This document shows positions 12,701 through 25,900 of a stretch of DNA of 64,000 nucleotides, one piece after another. The stretch covers positions 268,622 through 332,621 of the forward strand of contig JXTB01000225.1 of NCBI GenBank assembly GCA_002914805.1. The letters run 5' to 3'. Position numbers and translations under genes: made by a program. The notes under the pieces were generated by a model. The model was not told where the DNA came from and did not search any database. It was given only the letters and a program-made list of their open reading frames with translations. This DNA comes from Parasponia andersonii. Taxonomy: Eukaryota; Streptophyta; Magnoliopsida; Rosales; Cannabaceae. Every line of letters starts with the position of its first letter. Within the stretch, counting starts at the first letter, position 1.

Positions 12701-15700
12701 ACATGTATAAAGGCTAAAATCAAAAAGTTTTTCATAATTCCAATGCATGATAATGAGATGATCAATGACAATAATCTATTTGTACCTATCACATTCAATT
12801 ATAATCTCATAAATTTAAACTACCAAGTACCTGTTGAGAAACATGAACTGCTTCCATGAGTACCTGAAGAGATTCAAACAGCGGAATTACCAAACAACCA
12901 AAGAGACAGCTTTATAATTAGACTCATAATTAGCGGAGAAAATGAAGAAAGTGTATTTAAGGTGGAATGGAATCATTTCTGCATACTCACCTCCAAAGCT
13001 TGCTTTGGGTGCCCATAATGAAAATGCATCATTCCCAAACACAACAGAGCAACTTCATATCTTCCTAAACTATAGCAACCAGATGCAAGAGGAACAGAAT
13101 CAAACCCTTCCATCCCTGCACTTTAGTCCATCATATACTGGATCAGACAATTTGTGGTAAATAATAATAATAAAAAAAAAAAGCAAAAAAAAAATGTAAG
13201 AAGTAAAAGAGCCACAAAAAAAGTGCAGTGAAAATGCAAATCAAGTTCTAATGTTCTATACATCAATATTTCCAGATTGTTTTATATGGTGATCAACAAT
13301 TCCAGGTACATATATGAAAATTACAAGTAAAGGAGGAGAGGAATAAAGACATAATGAAGTCGTCTTAATCCCACAAAAAGAGTAATCATGCATGCAAAAA
13401 CACTGTTCAACAAGCCATTAAATAGACCATATCAAACAGGAAAACTTATGTTTCCACCATTATAACAACTTGACAAAATAAAGAACATATCGACTAAAGC
13501 AGAAACTGATCAAGAAACGTGTTGCAGAAGCAATTAAAAAGATAAGACTTATTTACCTGTAATCAAAATAGCAATGAAGATTCTCCAATGCAGAAAAATA
13601 GTCATCATGGTAAAGGCTATTCAAGTAACGCAAGAAATGAACCTGCATCAGAACCCAGCATAAATTATAAGAAGTGAAAAGTGGCAAAGGACTTCCAGTT
13701 GAAGTGAAAGATAGCAGTCTGAAAAAACAAGATAAACAACCATTGTGATAAACCAGTGAGTTAGCTAAAAAATGATAAACAGAAGCATTGAGATCAAGTT
13801 AACTTACACGATGTAGCTTTGGTGCTGATTTTTGAAGTTGCCTCAGAACAAGGTCAAAAGCATTTAAAGAGAAAGAGCCTCCATGCCTGCCACAATAATT
13901 TTATTTTTCAGAATCTAAACCACCTAAAACTGCATAAAATAAGCGACCAAATTAAAAATAAATTAAATGAAAAGAAAAAAGAAATCAATAATGTGATAAA
14001 CCCCCTATCAGGTGCACCTATGTGAGGCGTGCTAAGAGGGGATTTGAGTGGTAATTCTAATTGTGGGCATTATGGTCTTAGCGGTAATTTCTGTTAGGCT
14101 TATTCATTTAGCCAGCTATGCTTTCTGTTTGGGTTGTTGTAACGGTGGGGGATATATAGGAGTGGACAGAGGGAGTGGAGGGCAAGGAATATTTGTGTGG
14201 GAATTGGAGCTAGTCTCCGGGGGAGAGAAGCTGGCCTCTCGAATAGCCTAGCACTTTCTGTTGTTCTTAATTTTCTTTTAATCAATAAAATCAAAGTTTA
14301 CCTTCGTTCTTTAGCAAAATCTTATCATAATGGTTTACCTCTCAATAGCATCAGCTTGCTCTTGTAGAAATCCTTGTATCTGCCAGTTTGTGCGAAGAAA
14401 CATACCAGCACTACTATCAATAGCCCTGAATGTATTTTTTGGAGGATGCACAAATTGACCAACTTCTCTATCCTTGTCAATATGTCTTGATCTTGGATCA
14501 GCAGGAACCTCAATATCTGTAGATTCCTCTATGTTTGATTATGATCATTTTTAATATTGCTAATAATAACAACTTCCAAAGAACAGGCGTGGAAAGATAA
14601 ACCAAAACAGCAACGTAGGAGAAGAGACAACTATGCAGACAATTTAAAGCAGATGTGGGATTTTGCCTTCCACTTCATTGGATGCCTCCAGAATTCTCTT
14701 TTAATTGGATATTTTCAATGTAAGAAAAGAGGATAAAGAATGAAGGATAAACAAAACAATGGCAATTGTCTCACATCAAAATACCAACCTAGGTCTTTAA
14801 CTTATTTATGTCTCTTTAGCATCAAGATTGTACAAACATGGATAATAAAAATGTTGTGTAAAGGTTAAGAGACATAATCATACTCTTTGGGGAAAAAAAA
14901 AAGGGCTCAGGAGATTAGCATTTGAAATTAGAAAGTCTGTTGGAAGTTCTTGCTAGAAGCTACCAAAAGAGTATACCTAGTAATTTTAACAATTTGAATT
15001 GAGATGAGTATGTAAATTTTGATCATTAACAAGGTTGGAAGAGAGTTTATCAGAGGTGATTATTTCCATATATTACAAAGAAGGCAAGTGCATTACAAGA
15101 AGAGAGAAAGATGAGATTGCTTATTGTAAAAGCAATGACTTATGTGCATGCTCACCCATAAACATCACATGGGATTAAATTGAAAAGGATGTCTATTGTG
15201 CACATATCTTGAAAGAATTCATTACCGGCAAGATGTAATTTCAAGAACAATTGAAATTTGAATTGGAAATCTTTATCATCATATTTGTCAAGCCTCCACA
15301 CGCATAAACTGAATACACGAGTCTAGCAACCTAAATAAAGAGATGGTTCACCAAATGACTGTAAAAGTTTTACACTACCACATTCAATGTGATTTAAGGG
15401 AAAAAGTGTCATATTTAACGTAGTTTTACAGGATCAAATGAATACTGACAAACTTTGACTATGTATACAAAACAATACACGAAATCAGTTAAGACTTTTC
15501 AGTATGTATACCTTCAACAAGATCAAAAAGTGCTTTGGGAAGATGAAGATGAAAAGAAACTCCTTCATTGGCCATTTCTCTTGCTTCAATCTCTTCATCA
15601 ACCTTCTCATAAACTAAATTCTCCAGGTCCATGTTCTCATATTCTGATAGCACTTCCAAATCATTTGAGTCATCTAAATGAGGCGGATCATAAGGACTAT

Positions 15701-17098
15701 GTGAGGGGGCTTCTTTACAATACATCCCTATATTTGTCAAAAGATGGCATACACCCTGCATTAAATTTTGAAATCATATGATGATCTATCCAAGAGAATA
15801 TTAGTAGAGGGAAATCAACATTCTGTGTGCACATAAAAATTCCATTTCAATAACTTATAGAGAGAGAAGAGAGGGAACTTCTACACAAAGTTTGGCACAC
15901 AAGGGCACACTGTCTGGCATTTGTCAAGTTTCTTATTAGACATGCGTAGGATATATATGGAACCTCAATAGGAAATAAACTAAAAGTAAAACAAAATCAA
16001 TTTTCATTTACAGCCATAAGGAATGAGAAAATAAAGCATGGTTCTGTGGACTTCCAGTCCTCATTTTTTTTATTTTTCCTTTTGGTTTCAACAAACTCTT
16101 TTGTCCTATTAAAAACAAAAGTAAGAAAATTAAGGCAATAACCAAACATACATATTTTACAAACATCCATTCCAAAAGTAAAAGCATAATACCTCAAATG
16201 ACAAAAGATTAAAAGCAAGTATGCAACGACGTAGAAACATCCCCAGGTTGCTACTTGCGTCCAAAATAACCTGGTCATCTTCGACAACACCAGCCTCAGG
16301 ACCCCCAAGGATTCCTGAAGGAAAAATATTTAATGCAACCATTTGAAGTAGAAACTTGCTATAAATCAAGACAAAGAAATATTAATACAAAAGAAAATAG
16401 TGCAAAAACAGAGGAAAACGAAGCTCAAATGAAAGATATAAGAACAAATATTGTGTAAAAGAGGATCAACTAACCCCGCATATCACTGAAGAAGTTAAAC
16501 AAATCATCAGGTGACGATAGCGATGACAGCCGACTTGTTAAATGATCCGTTAACCAATGATTCAACAAGCCGCCAATTTCCCTCAATTGATTAATGAGTT
16601 CTTCCAGTTTTGGCTCAAAAATATTATCACACGACTACCAAAAAATACATGTATATATATATATATATTCAAAAATACGTAAGTGTTCCTTATAATGCCA
16701 AAATGAATAACCCCAGTATCATGGTACAGAAATTTCAAAAATTTCAATTACCCAAAAACGCGAACTAAGCACACATTACCGAATGGAACCAAACATGAGC
16801 AAAACTTTCCATGGCCAGTAGCAAAGTAAACATTTTGATTGAAGAATTAAGCTAATGTTCGACAAAAATCACTAGTACGGAACAAAAGGGGAAAGCGAGA
16901 GAGATCACGAAATGGAGGGGAGAAGACCTTGGTAATGGCCAACAAGAACAAGCCGAGGCGATTGTGTTGAGCAACGGAAGAGAAAGGGAAGGGCACGGAG
17001 ATCTGAGCAGGCGGCGCGTAGATCTGAAGCAGTATACAGACGGAGACCTTGTGCGGAGTTACGGAAAAAGCTCCCGGTAGCTTCAAAATCCCCGCCAT
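4377..17098 (-). CDS. APC5: Anaphase-promoting complex subunit 5
   Basis: APC5 is a TPR-repeat scaffold subunit of the APC/C ubiquitin ligase, which degrades cyclins and securin. Exons on the minus strand: 16928-17098, 16475-16634, 16193-16314, 15512-15755, 14339-14528, 13808-13886, 13557-13642, 12991-13120, 12831-12863, 12415-12663, 12064-12141, 11654-11916, 10942-11001, 10788-10855, 9602-9707, 8074-8215, 6992-7090, 5652-5916, 5314-5381 and 4377-4538. All introns are GT-AG, phases agree throughout, and the total is 2775 nt (924 aa plus stop); Arabidopsis APC5 is of similar length. Recognisable blocks are HKVSVCILLQIYAPPAQ (exon 1), the ANAPC5/TPR-like region at about residues 315-420, SNDVCLAYTLAAICNLL, and ILGHGGLELRARTYI near the C-terminus. 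The start at 17098 gives MAGILKL, as in relatives; an in-frame ATG at 17146 would add 16 residues. Exon 9 has only 33 nt. The gene looks intact. Confidence 0.95.
5104..5165. repeat. Short tandem duplication in APC5 intron 19
   Basis: The segment ttatgagttttgtttactg occurs twice, about 34 bp apart, in the intron between exons 19 and 20. It is not expected to affect the splice sites. Confidence 0.6.
8260..9549. mobile_element. Non-autonomous Mutator-like element in APC5 intron 15
   Basis: The ends form inverted repeats of roughly 110 bp. The left starts gagcaaactgcaaaataat and the right, reverse-complemented, starts gagtaaactgcaaaaagaat. Both continue with a shared tctttctgca(c/t)ttttaacc(t/c)tatgtttt block. 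The flanks are aacatacaa (8251-8259) and aacatataa (9550-9558), a 9-bp duplication with one mismatch, which is the length typical of Mutator-like elements. The 1.3-kb body has no transposase frame. It contains a more GC-rich internal part (8760-9240) with an 81-bp tandem duplication. Long inverted repeats, 9-bp duplication and non-transposon body together fit a non-autonomous MULE, possibly one that captured host sequence; the capture is inference. Confidence 0.8.
8972..9133. repeat. 81-bp tandem duplication inside the MULE
   Basis: Two adjacent copies share tttctcccacga, gccattag and tttgatcccatgc, with the landmark tttctccc at 8977 and 9058. They differ at several bases, so the duplication is not recent. 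Confidence 0.8.
9708..9749 (-). repeat. CT/CTAT microsatellite forming the exon 15 splice acceptor tract
   Basis: On the plus strand a run of gata units is followed by ga units. Read in the direction of APC5 this is (CT)n followed by (CTAT)n ending in CTAG directly before exon 15 (upper edge 9707). The microsatellite therefore supplies the polypyrimidine tract, and the acceptor AG sits at its end. Confidence 0.85.
10160..10538. mobile_element. hAT-like MITE in APC5 intron 14
   Basis: The left end reads caatagcgaagcc and the right end, reverse-complemented, reads cagtgatggatcc, an imperfect 13-bp inverted repeat. The motif ggatccatcactg at the right edge resembles the terminus of a widespread plant hAT-like family. 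Eight-base flanks agcata-type (agagcata / gttgcata) match at five positions only, so the duplication is weak. The body is AT-rich and non-coding. Confidence 0.45.
10872..10872. other. Unresolved base (N) in APC5 intron 13
   Basis: A single N follows a run of six C. It lies inside the 86-bp intron 10856-10941 and so does not affect the predicted protein. A second N is at 34932. Confidence 0.95.
13987..14320. mobile_element. LTR-like insertion in APC5 intron 5
   Basis: This part of the intron is more GC-rich than its surroundings and ends with a signal-like tail (aatcaataaaatcaaagt at about 14279-14296), as seen near the end of many plant LTRs. No partner LTR, primer site or target duplication was found, so the class is uncertain. 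Confidence 0.3.
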
Positions 17099-17733
17099 TG
17101 TCACCAATCTCCCGGGCTCTGTTATGCAATTTTGCCCTAATTCCACTCAGCCAATTTCACAAGTTTTCGAAGCTTTGCTTTAGCTTTTATTATTACTATT
17201 ATTATTATTATTGTCGTCGTGGCCGGTCGAGGACTGGGGAACTCTAAACTGGTTTGCGCTAGTCTTGCTCGTCGGAGTGAACGTAGATTTTAGGGTTTTA
17301 GGATTTTGGCGGTTTTGGGAATGAAAATGATTGATTTCAAAAATAAATTAACGGGAAAAAAGGTATTCTTTTTTTTTTTTTTTTGAGGAAGGTTTTCTTT
17401 TTTAAGAAAACAAAAATTATTGTAGGAAATAACTTTTTGTTTTATTTAATTGATACATTATTTTTTTTCATTTTGGGAAAAATTAAATCTGCCATTAAAT
17501 AGAATAATTTAACATATGAAATTGAAGGATGAACAATCTCCAATAAAATGTTCATAATTGAAAGCAAGAGTCAATTTGGTAAATTCATGCTTTATCACGA
17601 GGAAAAACAATTCCTGCTTTATTACCAAATCAATAACCAATCGAATTGCCTCAAATTTCACAAAAAAAAAAAAACAGAAAAGAAATAACCAATCAAATTG
17701 TGAAATTAAATTAACCAAGGAGGCATAAAAAAC
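17099..17733. promoter_or_regulatory. APC5 upstream region
   Basis: Immediately upstream of APC5 lies a GC-richer stretch (17210-17330) after an ATT trinucleotide run (about 17188-17211). This is the expected promoter and 5' leader, but no convincing TATA box was found. The rest is AT-rich with T homopolymers. Confidence 0.4.
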
Positions 17734-18075
17734 AATTAGTAGGAAGGATTTGCGGACAATGGAAAGAGGGTTCAAGGAGAAGTAAAATACTTTATTTAGT
17801 AAGAGAGATTGAGGGAGAAAGAGGAGAAGTGGATAGATTACCAGACCTACTATTTTGAATCATCCATTAATGATAAAAGTATCTTTTTTAAAAAAATGAC
17901 AAAAGAAATTATGAAATGAATAATTTTATAAATAAATATATTTTTTTTTATCTTATTCTCTATTCCAATATCCCTCCCACCAAAAAACTTAAAAAATTGA
18001 CACTCTTATCTCCTTTTTTTCGCCTCTCTTTTCATTTATAGGATCTCCATCTTTCATACTCGCTCTTACCAAATA
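17734..18075. mobile_element. MITE-like element, copy B
   Basis: The left edge reads aattagtaggaaggatt and the right, reverse-complemented, reads tatttggtaagagcgag. The terminal motif matches the edges of the element at 2530-2803. Between them are purine-rich and pyrimidine-rich arms that could fold back. It lies in the spacer between APC5 and the SWAP70-type gene. Boundaries are approximate. Confidence 0.4.
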
Positions 18076-18179
18076 TAGTGTAAATTTTGAGTTTATATTA
18101 TCTGGAAAGGAGGGTTCTCAATGTCAAAGGCACTAACTAATTTGGTAGAATTTACTATCATTAAATATAGTCCATTATC

Positions 18180-18335
18180 ATTATTTCACACTAGCCTGCA
18201 GCTGTGACACTTTTCTAAATCAAAAGTTACAATTTTTTTATATTTCTCATAGTAAACATTATTTCACACTAGCTTGCACCTATAACACTTTTCTAAATCA
18301 AAAGTTATATCTTTTTTATATTTCTCAGAATAAAT
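18180..18335. repeat. 78-bp tandem duplication
   Basis: Two diverged copies in a row share attatttcacactagc and cttttctaaatcaaaagtta; the copies start at 18180 and 18258. Function unknown. Confidence 0.85.
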
Positions 18336-19864
18336 GTAAAAGATCATTAAATTATATGTCATTCTCTTTTATCTTTTATCAAACACGTAGTTAAATTGAT
18401 TTAAAGATAATTTTGTATAATGATTTTGCTATTATTGCCATCAATCTTTGCAATCCACAATAAAGCTTGTTTGGCATGAGTCTTAGAGGCTAACTATGTG
18501 CTTCATTTGGACTTATTTGGCACATGCAAGGAAGAAAGGAAGTCTTTATAGATAACCCCGTTTTTAACTCATAAAATAGATCACTTACAAGGATTCTTTT
18601 GAATATTTTATGCCTTTAAGGAAAATTCAATAAGCTATTTGAGTTTTAAGGAAGGCATAATAAAGCTTTCTATTATGTCTTTATATTAGAAATGGTGAAT
18701 CTAATTTTTTTTTTCCAACAATTGAAATTTCATAGGGTAGAGTGACTTGATTTCATATGATATAATTCTATAATGACCATTGAAGTTGGATGATGGATGA
18801 TGTCAATTGCTGATTTTGATAATAACTACAGTTAGGACTTATGAATTTAAATTGTTTTTCGGTACAAAATTATCGAGTTATAATCTCAAACGCATGATAG
18901 ACGTCTCATTATTTACTATTTGAATATACATTGGCTAAATGGTTTTTTTTTTTTTTTAAGGAAATACATTGGCTAAATGTTATAAATCAACTTTTAGGCC
19001 TAAAAATTAGTAATGGATATAGTTAAAACATCATAACTAATAAATGGACATAAACTCATTAAGTTATGAATTCGTGAATAACTAACAAATGGACGACAAC
19101 CTATGAAAAAAAGGTCATTAAGCTATAAATTAATAAATAAGTCCGCTCACTCACTGATTACAATTTCAAGTAAAGATCACCCACCCAACAAATAAAAAAA
19201 AAGGTAGTATGTGAATGAAATAAAGAATACGAATAAGAACATTTAATAAAAAAAAATCTTGTACGAATTCTTTTTTTTGGAAATTAAGTCTTATACGAAT
19301 TATATTTAATTAATTGATGGTGTATGATTAATGATTCCTCAGTCTTTTTTTTTTTTTTGAAAAAATAAAATAAAATCACACTCAATTTTAACTAAATCAG
19401 TTAAAGGTGAAAGATGGGGTTGAATTTGTGAAAATTGGTAATACAAGGGATAGTTTTATAATTTATGAAAACCGGTAATATAAATTGAGATTCCACCTAA
19501 ATTAGTAAATTGAATGATATTTTTTGCAAGTTTTTCTTCACACACGAAGTGAAAATATCGTACATAAACACGGAAGTACAGGCAAACAGAAAAGAAAGCA
19601 AATAATAATTAAAAAACAAAAAAGGAATTAGCTTAAGCTATAGCTCAGCTGCTCGCTAAATCAAAACAGATAACAGTAGCGAAAATAATAAATAATTAAT
19701 AATAAATTAAAAAAGAAAAAAAGAAGCTGCACCTGCAAGTCCATGAAACGAAACCTAACAGCCAGCAAAAACCTTTTCCCTTGCTCAATTTTCGGACCAT
19801 TTTTCCCAAATAGTTTTCTCCTTGATCCTTCCTTCTCATTCCTTCAACTCAATTCTCATCTCCC
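18336..19864. promoter_or_regulatory. Spacer and upstream region of the SWAP70-type gene
   Basis: AT-rich DNA with many A and T homopolymers and a repeated acattggctaaatg (18930 and 18966). The last 120 bp before the ATG at 19865 are C/T-rich (ccttccttctcattcc), as is usual for plant leaders. No gene or strong core promoter motif is seen. Confidence 0.35.
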
Positions 19865-19913
19865 ATGGCTACCAATGGTGCTTCTCAGGTCAGTTCCCTT
19901 ATATGTCGATAGA

Positions 19914-19944
<31 letters not shown>

Positions 19945-22900
19945 GGGTGTAAAATTGATCTGTTGAGTTGGTTAAATTGTGATGTTGGCCCAGAGGGCTA
20001 GCGATGCCGAGAATAGCTTGGAGAAGATCAAGCGGCAGCTGGCTTCGGGTTCGGGTCGGAAATTGCTGCAGGGTCCGCTTCTTAAGCGCTCCGAAACGGT
20101 ACCAATTCGCCATCTCATCCCAAAGTTACTCATTTTCATCTTTCTTCATTTGATCTTTGCTAATTCTTAGGCTCTTAGCTCTAGCAATTTCTGAATAATA
20201 AAAATAATAATAATTAAAAATAAAAAAAAAAAACGTTTCATAGCTTTCATGGGATCTAGTTTCGGTGAATTGAGAGCTAAATATTATACGTTAAAACCTT
20301 GTTGATATTAGGAGTTTGGCATTTGAATTAGTTATGTTATTTGTTTGAGTTTAATTGTATGACTCTGATTGCTCTAATAATATCCCTCGACGATCAGGAT
20401 TTGTGAAATCTGGTTATTTTCTTATTAGGAATCTAGCTTGTTATCTTCTTTCGAAAATTCTGATATGTCATTCTGCTTGTTTTGGATTTGTGAGAATGCA
20501 GTGCGGTTAGTAGCGTGAGTGCGCAAAGGGCAGCTTTTTTTTTTTTTTTTTTTTTTTTTCTGGGTTTTGGAGACGGATAACTGGAGTTTATGTCATAATA
20601 ACAAACTGAATTATTAGTAGCATTTAAGAGGGTTCTGCAAGTCTAGGGAGGACTTGGCTAATGCCAAATCAGTTGTACTAATTTTAAGAACGAATTCAAA
20701 AGATTACTGCTTTATAAATTAGAGACATCTTCGGCAGAACGTAATAAGAGTCTGTGAAAATTTTCAATTAAATGCTTGCTACATGCACTATGACACCACT
20801 TTGTTACCTAGCATTTCAAATTAAAAGGTTTGGTGACCTACTGCTATTTGTGCCGGAAATTGAATAATATGTCATATTTTTCATTTTTACCAGCTTAGAA
20901 AATGGAATGAGCGATGGGTGATATTAGATCCAACTACAGGGAGAATGGAGTACAAGTAAGTAAATTGTGCATCAATTTTTCTGCTTCAAGTTATCTTGTA
21001 AGAGGGCACTAACTGTCTTAATTAAATTTGTTATTTTTTCTGTTTTAGGATTAGGAGAAATGAGCCAGCTGTAAAGGGAACCATTATATTTGATGCGAAT
21101 AGCACAATTACTGTATCTCCTGTGAACTTCCAGTAAGAATTTGTTTCATGCATAAGTCATTTTATTGTATATGTCCACTAGAGTTTATATGATGCGTATT
21201 ACTCCAATTATCAATTATCATTGACATCGCTTCTCCTGTGGCTTTTTGTTTTAGTGGGCTGCCGAAATATGATGGCTGCTGTCTATGTATCCATTTTTAT
21301 CTACCGTAAATTGTTTATGTGGTGGATGAAGCATGAGTTTTATCTTTTTGATTTAATTACGAAAGTTGTGTATAGCTGTATCAAATTATATAGTTGCCAT
21401 CTTCTTAACTGCATCGTATAGATATTGGAACTCCACAAAAGAAGGACTACTTCCTGTGTGCAGAGACACCCGGTGCAGCCAGAGCTTGGGTATCAACTTT
21501 ACAGTGAGTCATTTCCCTTTGCAATCTGTTTTAGTGATGTTATGTGATTGTGCAGACTTTGTTGCAGATTCTTCATTCCATTATTTTTGTATTTAGAATG
21601 TTTTAAAGCTAAGATGTCTGGATTTAGAAAATACGTCTGTAGAAAATTGTACTATTTCTTGAGATGAAATCGCAAAATCTTTAACATATGTGCTTGAGAT
21701 CATTTTCGTACTTGTACATGAGGAGCCGGGTAGAGAGGATAGTTCTTAAATATCAATATTTCATTTTCCAATGCTTATTTTTAATTTAGATTCGTCAACA
21801 TGGAATGTCTCTTGCTATAAGGGCTTCTCCTAGTATGTAAGAATATATAATACCAACTACTGTTTTCTTCGGTTCTAATGGATTGAATTTTCGTACCCCG
21901 TTTAGGTTTGTACCTTTTCCTTAAGAAACAAGAAACTAGGTAGACTCTAGCAATTGCAAAACTAAATACAAGCTTAAAAATCACGTTGTTCCAATTAAAA
22001 TAAATAGTCAAAACTGAGGATGCCTAGACTCTGGCAGAAAAGACCGAAATAACTCTCTGCAGAAAATCTTGATGCTGGACCTTGTCTTTAAAATTTTGGG
22101 TATTCCAATCCAGCCAAAGGATGCAGAAAATGGCCAAAACCTACGATTGCTTCTACCTCGAAAAGAGGGAGCTTTCTCCACTAATAAGGAGACTGGAGTA
22201 GGTGGATTAACCCAAGAGAAACCAATTACTTTCACTAACCGAAGCCAAAGTCTCAAAGCCACATGACAATGTAAGAATAAAATTTCTCTGTCCTCAGTAT
22301 TCCTTCTACAAAGGATACCATGATTAGGAGATCAAGCAAGAAAATGAAATTTCTTTTGCAACCCATCCAAGGTTTTAAACTTTTTAGAGAAAGTAACAAA
22401 GCAATTGTGCTTTAGAGGGAGTAGCAGATTTCCAAACACCCTGAAAAGGCTTCAAAGTTAGAGACATTGGAGTTTCAATAAAAAGAAAGAAAGATTTTCA
22501 AGAAAAGATACCTGATGAGTCAATGGACCAGACCCTTTTGTCATCCTTCCAACTCGGAACTCAAATCCATCAAGAAGATTCAACAAGGAGGGAAAATCGG
22601 GCTTCCCTATTGTCAAAGAACCTTTTGCTCCGGCTATTGGTCAATTTTTCGTTAGGAAGATCTCGTCTCTTTCCTTTCACTGGACTTTTTGGTTAGTTTG
22701 AAACAAGTTAACCTTTAATAAGGGCCACCAACTATTAGTAGATGTGAGATGAGATGAAAAGAACATATTTAGCATACTTTGATGCTATCGAGGCTCAACT
22801 TTGCATAAGATTGTGAAACATACTCATTCTAACATTGATGAAATTGTGAATGATATCTTGTGACTCGATGTTCATTTGATGCATCTTGGTTTTTTGTGAT

Positions 22901-25900
22901 AGAGGCATTACATAATTACATCCTTCTAGAATCATATTAGTTGCAAAATGTACTTTTTTTTCCTCAATATTTTATTTATCTTATTTTGTTCCTTTCTTTT
23001 TTATTTGGGATAAATATCATTTTCATACCATATATTTTGATACTTTATTCAAATTATACCTTGTGTTTTGGTTATTATCAACATTGGTCCTTAGATTTGA
23101 AATCTATTATAAATTTATACCTTGACACCAATTTAGAGCAGTTAATTTAGGAAGATGCCGTTTAAAAAATAAAAAATAAGCTGTATAAAAATTGATTCGA
23201 GAATAAGTTTATTAAATTATCTTGGTAAATTAACTGCTCTAAATTGGTGTCAGGATATAAATTTGTAAAAAGTTTTAAATCTAAAGGTCAATTTTGATAA
23301 TAACCAAAACAAAAGGTATAAATTGAACAAAGTGTCAAAATACAAAGTATAAAAGTGATACTATTTATTTTTACCTTTTGATTATCAGCGCAACACAGTT
23401 GGTTTTAAAGGCCCACAAAGAGGCTGTAAATTCCTTAAGTGGCAATGGTTCTACAAAATTAGGAACGGTTGCAACAGTAGTCGCTGCTGCCAATTCGACT
23501 GCTTTGGAATGTTCAAAAGAAATTGAAGCAGCAATGCAGATTTCTCTGAGAAATGCTCTCGGAATGATGACAAATAAGACTGGAGATGGGCCAATGGATG
23601 ACTTTTCAATCATGAAGGTATGCTAGTGGATTTTTCCCCCATGATGGCAACTATCCTAAATTCATTGTGAAATGCATAATTTAGTTTGCGTACAGTTTAC
23701 ATTTTGTATTTTATAAATTTGATATTTTAGTTGTCAACAATTCCAAATAATCCCAAGGTAATCCTAGCGTCATATATCTGTTGGTTATGGTGCAAACTCA
23801 TCTGTTTGCAGATTACATTAAGTTTTCTGGCGTACGTAAGTTTGAGTTAGACTGAATTGCAATTGCTTTAGATCATGTTAACTTAAATGGGCTTTAGAGT
23901 TATTTTAGTTTAAAGAAAACTTTTGGCCTGGAGCCAGTTCATGACCAACTAAGACCAGTTCTTAGTCATGAAAGATCCTGTCTGATGTTGGCCACTTGGC
24001 CATGCTAAATTGTTTGGCTACTTACGTCGATGCTGAAACTGCAATGTAATTTTGATTTCACCTGGTCCGATTCTCTGAGCATGTAAGTACTTTCTCCAGG
24101 AGACACTACGGGTGAAGGATGAGGAACTGCAAAATTTGGCTCGGGAGCTTCGTGCTAGGGATTTGACAATAAAAGAGATTGCAGATAAATTATCTGAGAC
24201 TGCTGAAGCTGCCGAGGCTGCAGCATCTGCAGCTCATACAATGGATGAACAAAGACGAATTGCTTGTGCAGAATTTGAATGCATAATAAAAGAATCAGAG
24301 AAGCAGCTGGAGTCATCGAAATTGAAGGTATAAATGAATTCCAATAATTCTTAGCGGTCTGTTTTTTGGTCTGCAGTCTTACTGTTAGTCGTAAACATAA
24401 TTCAAATGGAATGATAGAGACACCTGGTCAGTGAGGTTGTGTTTTATCTCTGCTAATTTTTTTCTCCCTCTGTTTTCTACAATTTCACTGGAAAAAATGC
24501 GCGGGGGAATAAAAAATGATAAGAGATTGCATTGATTAATTCTTTTGATATATTGTCATTTGTTTTGGCTTTGATGTGTTTTTGTAGCTAAGAGAGTCTG
24601 AAGGAAAAGTTGCGGCATTAAGGAAAGAAAGAGATGAATTGGTTAAGCAGAGAGACTCTGCAATTCAGGAGGCACATATGTGGCGTTCTGAGCTTGCAAA
24701 AGCTAGAGACCGTGTTGTGATTTTGGAAGCAGCTGTTGTGAGAGCAGAGGAGAAGGTTAGGGTTACAGAGGCCAATACTGAAGCTAAATTAAAGGAGGCT
24801 GTGCATAAGGAGAGTGTTGCATTGAAAGACAGGGAGGATCTTCTGGCTTACGTAGATAACTTACAATCACAACTTCAAAGGTTTGGCTCTTATTATCCCT
24901 GTTGGGCAATTTATAAATCACCAGGAGAAATTATTTGTTCATTAACTTGTCCAAATGTTTTTGTTTCTGTAGTTAGGCCATTTGTCAAATTACTTGTTGT
25001 AAGCAGTTACTAATCTCATAATATTCTTCAGTTTTTAAATATGTCATCAAGTCTTATCATGAAGAATGATTAAAAACAAACTGGTGTAGGATAAGATGAG
25101 AATTTAGAAAAAAGAATAGGTAGAAGAGTAAGGGGTGATAGAATTAAGGCTTAAATAGATGAATTGGTAGAAAAGCAATAGAGAATCAAAATAAGAACTC
25201 AAAGAGAAGAAGAACCATATAGGAGAAAACTCAATAATCACTCAATATTCATTCATAATATGGAAAACAATTGCAGGGCTAAGCCTATTTATAGATAGGC
25301 AATTGGACATAATTAGAAAACTAGACACATTCTAGAAACCGATAGAAACGGGAAATTTAAAACTAGTTACTTAAAATTAAAATAAATCTAATAAAATAAA
25401 TTAAAATACTCTATTACTAGTTTCTATATTTGCGCCTAGTATAGATCCTTAGAGACCTTCTAGATGCTTCGTCACAAACTCTCTTGAACATTTAGTTTTT
25501 TCTTCAAATCAGCATTTTTGCTACCGGTGCTAGTACATTAATGAAATCTCTCTTTTCCTCTGAGCAGACAGCACATCGACACAAAACAAGTTTTTGAAGA
25601 GAAGACCGAGTCTTGCTCAGATCCTTGCAACGCCCTTCCCCTGACAAAACATGTAGATTTGTCTGAGGAAAATGTCGACAAAGCATGCCTCAGTGTCTCT
25701 AGAGCAATTCCTGTATCAGGGGAGAGCGTAGTCCATGTGTCAGGGGATCAGGCCAACCTCCGGCCGGTCGGAGAAGGTGAATGGAGTGATATTCAGGCAA
25801 CAGAATCAAGGATAGCTGATGTAAGAGAAATTTCCCCCGAGACGGAAGCAAGCAGCTTGGATATTCCTGTTGTAAGCCAACCTGTCGCCAACCATCATGA

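Noticed and set aside
15997-16369. Frames of 103 and 70 codons on the minus strand
   Set aside because: They are read-through of APC5 exon 3 into introns, not separate genes.
17099-17146. Upstream ATG extending APC5 by 16 residues
   Set aside because: Related APC5 proteins start at MAG followed by the same block. The upstream peptide is not conserved as far as I recall, although it is in frame and cannot be excluded.
23371-23613. 80-codon antisense frame over exon 7 of the SWAP70-type gene
   Set aside because: A shadow of the real coding exon, kept open by codon bias.
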